Shown: positions 58,285-64,000 of the stretch, piece by piece
Position numbering within the stretch: position 1 is the first letter of the stretch
How the letters are laid out: the number at the start of each line of letters is the position of its first letter
Assembly: GCA_021527695.1 (NCBI GenBank)
Contig: JAKFAO010000007.1
Span: forward strand, 310,001-374,000
Length of the DNA: 64,000 nt
DNA from: Naematelia aurantialba
Taxonomy: Eukaryota; Basidiomycota; Tremellomycetes; Tremellales; Naemateliaceae
Direction of reading: 5' to 3'
Notes under the pieces: generated by a model
The model's database searches: none
Seen by the model: only the letters and a program-made list of their open reading frames with translations
What the model was told of the DNA's origin: nothing
Program-made: the position numbers and the translations under genes

Positions 58285-58764
58285 ATCAACATCACCGCTG
58301 TCGTCGCTGTTCGCCACTACCGGTAACATACCCAGAAACAAAGAATCACACGCAAGGGTCCGCGGTCACACTCGCATTCCCCTCCCACTTCAGCCAGGCA
58401 GGGCGGGGGCCGGCAAGCAAGACGAGGATCTAGGTGATTTCTGGATTTGGGTTTGCGCCCACGTCACCATCGCCGGGGCCACTGCTCTGATTGAGACGTG
58501 CATGCCACGCACTGTCCCCAGTCTCCATATCCGTATCCATAGTCATATATCTATTCATGATACAATAGCATCGACACATGCAATCATCCGAGAGTCACAG
58601 ATAGAAGAGCATCTCACACAACATGGGGAGGAAGTTACATACAGATCCCCACTCAGACCGCCCGGATCACCGATCACTCGAACACACAGCCAGCACCAAA
58701 CGCTTACCAGCTATCCACATCCCACCATTGCTCCAATCTACAGGATGATTCCCTCAGGCCGCCC
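57692..58764. other. convergent intergenic region with several repeats
   Basis: 1.07 kb between the second bZIP and the F-box gene 3' ends. From 57715 to 57870 there are degenerate copies of 'ctcgtcttcacctgacgat' and 'cttatctcgtctt'. At 58240-58285 a 'gtcgtcgct' 9-mer repeats four or five times. No gene is seen. Confidence 0.55.
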
Positions 58765-61425
58765 TCACCTCCAGTCAGGGAGGGACACGTCGATGTTGAC
58801 GATCCAGTTAGGGCCACTCAATGTCGACGATCCGTGCCGTCGCGATGCCGCCCCACCCACATCTAGAGACACAACACAACCATCTCCTGCCTGAGCGAAG
58901 TCCAATCTCCATTCCGCCTTCCCTCAGTCTACACTCGTCAGCTCTCGTCATCCTCACGGCGCCATGGCAATAGATTCGACTGAATCCAATAAATAGACTG
59001 ATGACTTGCAACTCAAACTCACAGCAACCATAATCACTCTCTGATCATCAATCATCACGCCATTCGCCTTGACGCCCATCTTCCGCCTGACATCGCGATA
59101 CGGCATTCCGCTCGTCACTTCGCTCTTCCAGATCTTGTTGGGCTGCAGCACAGTCGGCTCAGCAATCACCTCGACCGTCCAGTCTTCATCTTGGCTGTCG
59201 TCTTCGTCTTCGTCTGCATTGTCGCCTTGGTCCGATTGCTGTATTAGCGAGCGCTTGACGCCGTACGGCGAGAAATCCAAGAGCCGCAAGTCGCTTTGCC
59301 TGGGCGGAGCATAGACAAAGCCATGTTGATCTTCGTCCTCTTCTGGTCGCGTGTCGGTGGGAGACTGAGTCAGGGCGATGAATCGATATCCAGAACAGGA
59401 ACAGACCTGGCAGAAGAGTTAGCACGCCTCACTCAGTTAGGCAATCAGGCCCACCCAGTTTCGTCGACGCATCGAAATATCCATCAGCCTTGCGCCTGTC
59501 TGTGCCCACTCTGCCCAAGGAACCACTCTTTCCGGCCGCAGTGGTACATAGCCTTCCTCATTCTCCATACGTGCCTGTTTCAACCTCTCTTCTCCCTCCT
59601 TTCCCATCTCCACGAGCGTCTCACGCAGCACAAACAGCTCATAGGACCGGCTTGAGCGTCTCTCGGGCTGTTCCTGCTCGTCTAAAACAGGCTCATTGAT
59701 TGACATTTCAAAAACCAGTACCCCCTTTTCCGGATTCTGCGAAAAAGGTTTCGAAACACCGATGGTCGGTGCGGAAGGATCGGATCGAGGAAGATTGGCC
59801 GGGTCAGGTCGCACTTCAAATGACACCACCGTCACGTCGGGCGCAAAGGCCGGTAACTCGAGCTCGGCGACCAGGATTGGCCGCAGAGTCGTATCATCCA
59901 GCATGTGGCTTGCCAGCGGCTGCACGGGAACGATCACGTATTTGGGGTCAGGAAGGATGGAGAAGACCTGGATAACGGGCGGGAAAATCGACGCGGCGGA
60001 GCGGGGCTCATTCGTGTGCAAGCCGGACATGTTGGAGGTGGATGTGAGAAGGAAGGTGGTCGGGGTCAAGAGTGCAAACGAGGCGAACCAGGCGTTTTCT
60101 GGAGGTGCCATGCGCTGAATATCATCAGCAGATGCTTTCGGCCGCGCATGATCGACATACTGCCAGGACCTGACCAGTTTTCCAATTCCAAACGACAATT
60201 TCCTCGTCGTTTCCCAGCGAGTTGACGTTCAGTCCGGCCATACCAGCCACGAACCAGTGGACATTGTACCTCGAAACGAGAACGAGCAGGGTCTCGCCCA
60301 TGATCTGAAGCAGCTGTCGAGTTTGCAAGGCGAGGCCGGAGAATGGCGGAAAGTCGAGGACAGGCAGGTTGGCGAGGGGATGAGGCTTGAAGGTGGAGAG
60401 ACTGAGCAAGTGGTAGCGATGCGTAGGTGGCGGCGCTCCCGGATTGGCGTTGACCGGTCTGCGCGTTGTCAGCCCAGCTCGTGTACATTCAGAGCTACAG
60501 CTCGGTGTGGACGCGGGTGTGGAGGTGGGACAACTTACCGATGCTCGCTGACGACGATGAGGTCCTGGATAGGATCCATGGTGAGGTCTGAGATAGGAAA
60601 TGGCAGCTTGTGCGACTTTGTCGGCACGGGCGGACGTGTGAGGTCTGGGTCATCCACCGACGGCAGCGGAATCAATCGTACAGACGTGGGCTACCTGCTC
60701 AGCTTGACACGCAGATTTTCTAGACGTAGACTAGGACTCACTCTTCTCCCCTCACCCGCGGCGTCTTCGGCATACTCGTCGCACATGAGAAAGATGCCTT
60801 CTTGGAGCTCGTACACGCCGGCGGGGCCGGCCACCCTGATGTCCCTCCGATACGCGTAATCTAGGGTCTCCCACCTGTCCTCCCGTTGCTTGAGGGACAG
60901 CTGTTTGTCCGCGGCCGACCATGGGCCGACACGTACGGGTGCCTTTGGGACGGTGGAGGCGGACTTGGCACGCCTCACTGACGGCAGCGAGTTGCGCCGG
61001 AAGACGGGGAGCTCGTGCTCGTCATCCGAGTCTGACATCTCTATGTCAGACGAGTCGTCGGCCGGTTCCTGTGCAGACGAGCCGACAGACGAGCTCGCTT
61101 GTGCGGCTGCAGCTCCAGCCATTGAAGGCGGAGGTGGCAGGTAGGGTACATTTATGTATGCAGTGGTACGCAGCGTAAAGAGGTACTGCAGTGTGGCCGA
61201 CTTGCTGTGAACAGCTCGTAGCGTCGCGCAGGTCTGCCAGGTATCTTCAGCACGATGCAGGTAGAAAGATGCACTGCTATCACTCACGCGGGTGAGAGCG
61301 AGTCGGTCGGTGAGGCCGAGTGCCAGAAAGACCTGCTCGAGAATCTCTGGAGGCAAGTCCTCGAGTCTCCGGGGTGTGTTTGGGCCATGCCGAGGACTTA
61401 GGCTGCCTTCCCGCTCAGACTCCAT
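58765..61425 (-). CDS. F-box protein
   Basis: Probable substrate adaptor of an SCF ubiquitin ligase. The start at 61425 gives MESEREGSLSPRHG (an in-frame ATG 12 nt upstream is possible). The F-box is RRLEDLPPEILEQVFLALGL, TDRLALTRVSDSSASFYLHR. An acidic linker (DSSDIEMSDSDDEHELPVFR) follows. The C-terminal half has beta-propeller-like pieces: DPIQDLIVVSEH, LSTFKPHPLANLPVLDFPPF, VLVSRYNVHWFVAGMAGLNV, DEEIVVWNWKTGQVLA, ENAWFASFALLTPTTFLLTS, QVFSILPDPKYVIVPVQPLA, SYELFVLRETLVEM and RVVPWAEWAQTGARLMDI. The last exon gives LSGPNWIVNIDVSLPDW and stops at 58765. The substrate is unknown. The repeat pattern is WD-like but too diverged to count blades. Confidence 0.75.
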
Positions 61426-61732
61426 CCTGGCTATCATACTGCTGCAGTGTTGCGAGTGAGCAAAGTCGGTCTGGATTGCTGTGGCTACAGCGATGAGAGC
61501 AAGTCGGAGAAAGAAATCAAAGGAGATACCTACTTGGATTAGCACAGACGCCCTACCGCTCGGTGGTTACGTAAGAGGTTGCCACCCGAAGGTTGTCGCT
61601 CCTGTTGAAACAGTCTTCGATTTTGACAGATTGACCGTTTGACCGTTGAGAGTGTGTGCAAGTTGCCGAAGCTTCTCGCCAAAGACATCTAGGAAGACCT
61701 CGTGCTCGTATCAAGGAGCATAAAGGGCAGAG
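61426..61732. promoter_or_regulatory. divergent promoter region, F-box / RRM genes
   Basis: 307 bp between divergent start codons; both promoters are expected here. No element assigned. Confidence 0.5.
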
Positions 61733-62919
61733 ATGGCGAGCGCAGGGACGTCCAAAAAAGCGACGGTATACGTCGGCAACCTCGCGCCTGAGGTCCATGA
61801 GCAGCAGCTCCTCGATGCGTTTGTGACCTTTGGTGGGTGCAGACATCTACGCCCAACGTATCGTCTCCCACTCCCCTTTCATTCGTCTCCTATCTAGGGC
61901 GGATATCATGGCTCCTAGAGATGAAACCTGGAGCAGACACTGATGCCTGAACAGGAGATATCATCGAGGTGAACATCCCCACCGAGCCACATGAGCGTGA
62001 GTGCTGTTAGTTTCGTCTGCGGGATCTTACTGGTGCTACTTCATCTCACCTTTACCTGAACTTGACTTCTATTTCATCGCCTCATGTTTTCGACGTACCA
62101 ATACCTCAGCTTGTGCTTTTTTCCTCCAGACTTGTGTTTCTGCCGTCGACCTCCCTCTTCTGTCCCTCTATCTTCGTGCTCTGCGGCGCCTCATCTACGA
62201 CTCGTGCCGAGGAGAGAAAGAAATCAACAGTCCTAGCCCTGTCCTAGTCCTGTCCTAGTTATACTATGAGCCATCGTGCGTGTACTGACTCGAGCAGCGA
62301 CAAAACACCGCGGCTTCGCCTTTCTGACCTTCGCATCCCCGTCTGACGCTCAAGACGCCATTGACAACTTCGACTTGAACGAGTTGCCCGGGTTCCGGGG
62401 GAGTGGCCGCTTCCTCAAGTGCTCCATCGCGCAGCCGAACAAGTTTGGGAATGAGAGTGGTGGGGAGAACAGGTTTGATCGGCCGGGTACGTTTGCTCTC
62501 CGATGCCGCTCCTCACGTACGACCACCCATGTCTGTCACCCTTCTTGCATCCTGTATCCCTCTTCCTCCCTCTCCTTTCCCTCTGCCTTCCCTCTCCCAC
62601 CCTCTCCCACCCTTCCAATGCCATTCTGTCTACCATTCTGTCAACTGCCATCCTGCACTTCTTCATGCCATTCTCCCACAGTGCCACTCCGCTATACTAC
62701 CGTCCTGCATTCCGCTGTTGCCTCTCGCAACATCCCATCGTGCCAGCTAGCAACATCCTCCATCGCCCGTGCGCAATATATGCCGACGCGCTGACTCGGC
62801 CAGTGTGGGAATCCGAAGAGTGGTTACAAAAGTACTCGAAACCGGTAGACGAAAATGGAGAACCCCAAGAGACAGCTCCCGCAGAACCAGCAGACGCACA
62901 AGCAGACGAAGAGGACTAG
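61733..62919 (+). CDS. RRM protein, cyclophilin E (PPIE)-like RNA-binding domain
   Basis: Single RNA-recognition motif protein, probably linked to splicing. Exons joined by phase: 61733 onward (MASAGTSKKATVYVGNLAPE, VHEQQLLDAFVTFG), then GDIIEVNIPTEPHE, then TKHRGFAFLTFASPSDAQDA, IDNFDLNELPGFRGSGRFLK, CSIAQPNKFGNESGGENRFD, and the last exon VWESEEWLQKYSKPVDENGE with an Ala/Glu/Asp-rich end. RNP2 is VYVGNL and RNP1 is KHRGFAFLTF. The order resembles the RRM of PPIE (VYVGGL...GDI...KHRGFAFV...). No peptidyl-prolyl isomerase domain follows, so it corresponds to the RRM part alone. The intron at about 62488-62802 is long and CT-rich. Confidence 0.8.
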
Positions 62920-63139
62920 CTAGAAACGTAGCATCGGCACTACCGTATGCCCACATGCACATTGTTGTACTACGGCACATATGTCATATAATGGCTCCTC
63001 GAGTATACAGCGCATTTGTTGCACAACACCAGGTAAGGGGCAATGCCTGAGTTCCTCAACTCCTGATATCGACATGGATTGCATTGCATCATACATGAAA
63101 CGGGCCCTTCTTCCTATTGCGGACTGCCGCAGCTCACAT
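62920..63139. other. convergent intergenic region
   Basis: 220 bp between the RRM gene and UBA1 3' ends. It should hold both poly(A) sites. Nothing else seen. Confidence 0.45.
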
Positions 63140-64000
63140 CTAGATCCTCACGAGACAATATGGAACCTGCGTCCGTGAGCTGAGCATCACAGACTTTGCG
63201 GTGCACTCAAGCCAACTCACCTCGACGTCCTCGTCATTCTCGTCGTTCACCATGACCTCGACCAGAAGGTTCTTCGTCCATGGCGGGATTGGCTTCTTGC
63301 TCACATGCTCTACCAGCTCGCTCATCCTCATCCCCAGGCGATCCGCAGTCTGAATCGTCAGCTAGACGCCGAAAGGTCCTACTGACCTTCTTCGCAGGGA
63401 CAAACGAAGACCACAACATCGAAACTCCCTGCGACACCATCTGCACTTCGAGATTGTGCGTGTTCTTGAACCAGTCTAGCAGATCCTGCAATGTCGGGTT
63501 ACCGTCCAGTTCAAATCTGTCCCACAGCGTCCACTCGGTATCGCCATACTGCGGTCGTCAGTTGCATTCCCCCCAACACGCCAGCCTCCTCACCTTTTGC
63601 TTCGCTGCCGCGATCGGCTCTGAGAAGCCGAAGAATGGCAACGCCAGATTAACAAAGCCATTCTTGTAGTCTTCCAACTTGTCCTTCTTGTCGATAATCT
63701 AGATGCCCATTAGCCAGATCATGCAGTCTCGTGCCAAGACTCGCCTTGTACAGCTCCAGGCAGACCAACCCGACAGCGAGGGCCGTGGTGGTTGCAATGG
63801 CCGGGATGATCTTGCCCGCAATCAACTTTGTCTTGTGCCTATCCGCCTCGGTGATACCGTAGTTCCTCGCTCGCAAGTTGGAGGCAGCAGTGATAAAGTC
63901 GATGTGGTGGTTGGTGTCATCATCTTTCTCAAAATCAACCGGTTGCAACCGGAATCCAGCAAGGGAGGATGGAGATGGCAACGAAGCGACAATAGCATCG
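63140..64000 (-). CDS. UBA1: ubiquitin-activating enzyme E1, C-terminal part (gene runs off the window)
   Basis: Activates ubiquitin with ATP and passes it to E2 enzymes. Only the 3' part is present; the reading frame continues past position 64000. Pieces in order: [61 protein letters not shown] (adenylation domain end), [69 protein letters not shown], and the ubiquitin-fold domain end [44 protein letters not shown]. The last exon, after an intron near 63166-63218, encodes just VPYCLVRI and the stop. The match to Uba1 is unambiguous. Confidence 0.95.

Noticed and set aside
1..64000. Transposons, LTRs, CRISPR arrays, operons or a secondary-metabolite cluster
   Set aside because: No transposase, reverse transcriptase, long terminal repeats, spacer arrays or clustered biosynthetic enzymes were seen. 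All repeats found are short tandem arrays.

Overview
The window is nuclear DNA of a filamentous-type fungus, most likely a basidiomycete (Agaricomycotina-like). Almost every gene is split by many short introns (commonly 45-70 nt, some near 31-37 nt) with GTGAGT-type donors and CTGAC/CTGAT branch sites close to the acceptor. Genes lie on both strands with no operons. All exon structures were read by eye, joining donors and acceptors so that reading frame and known family motifs are kept; several were checked by total coding length being a multiple of three. No mobile element, CRISPR array or prokaryotic feature was seen.

Layout. 0.2-2 kb (-): class A J-domain co-chaperone. 2.8-7 kb (+): TRP-like membrane channel. 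7.5-9 kb (-): glutathione S-transferase-like protein. 10-11.5 kb (+): conserved unknown. 11.8-15.4 kb (-): cytosolic tyrosyl-tRNA synthetase running, apparently without a stop or a new ATG, into SAICAR synthetase (ADE1), which carries a five-copy C-terminal repeat. 15.7-16.3 kb (+): small NDUFA4/B12D-type respiratory subunit. 17.1-20.6 kb (+): secreted subtilase. 21.1-22.9 kb (+): bZIP factor. 23.2-26.2 kb (-): TRAPPC13. 26.5-28.8 kb (-): mitochondrial citrate synthase. 29.3-30.1 kb (-): acidic unknown. 31.8-33.7 kb (-): aldo/keto reductase. 34.0 kb (-): tRNA-Gln(CTG) with intron. 34.3-37.2 kb (+): MutY homologue. 38.5-41 kb (+): sulfate permease. 41.9-42.8 kb (-): Sec61 gamma. 43.1-44.5 kb (-): COQ5. 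45.1-46.4 kb (+): GPI-type secreted protein. 47.7-49.7 kb (+): Pcl/Pho80-type cyclin. 50.5-52.6 kb (-): HAD nucleotidase-like protein. 53.0-53.8 kb (-): Sub1/PC4 coactivator. 55.5-57.7 kb (+): second bZIP. 58.8-61.4 kb (-): F-box protein. 61.7-62.9 kb (+): RRM protein. 63.1 kb to the end (-): 3' part of ubiquitin-activating enzyme E1.

Most genes are housekeeping and do not form one pathway. Several concern mitochondria (citrate synthase, COQ5, NDUFA4-like) or protein handling (J protein, Sec61 gamma, E1, F-box, TRAPPC13).

The most unusual points are (1) the candidate TyrRS-ADE1 fusion with its repeat tail and a stop-carrying 38-bp repeat array after it; (2) microexons of 6, 7, 13, 15 and 21 nt that encode invariant residues, including the Asp-Lys after His-Pro in the J-domain HPD motif; (3) several introns swollen by minisatellite-like sequence; and (4) a bZIP intron that divides basic region from zipper, is a multiple of three and stays open until just before its 3' end.
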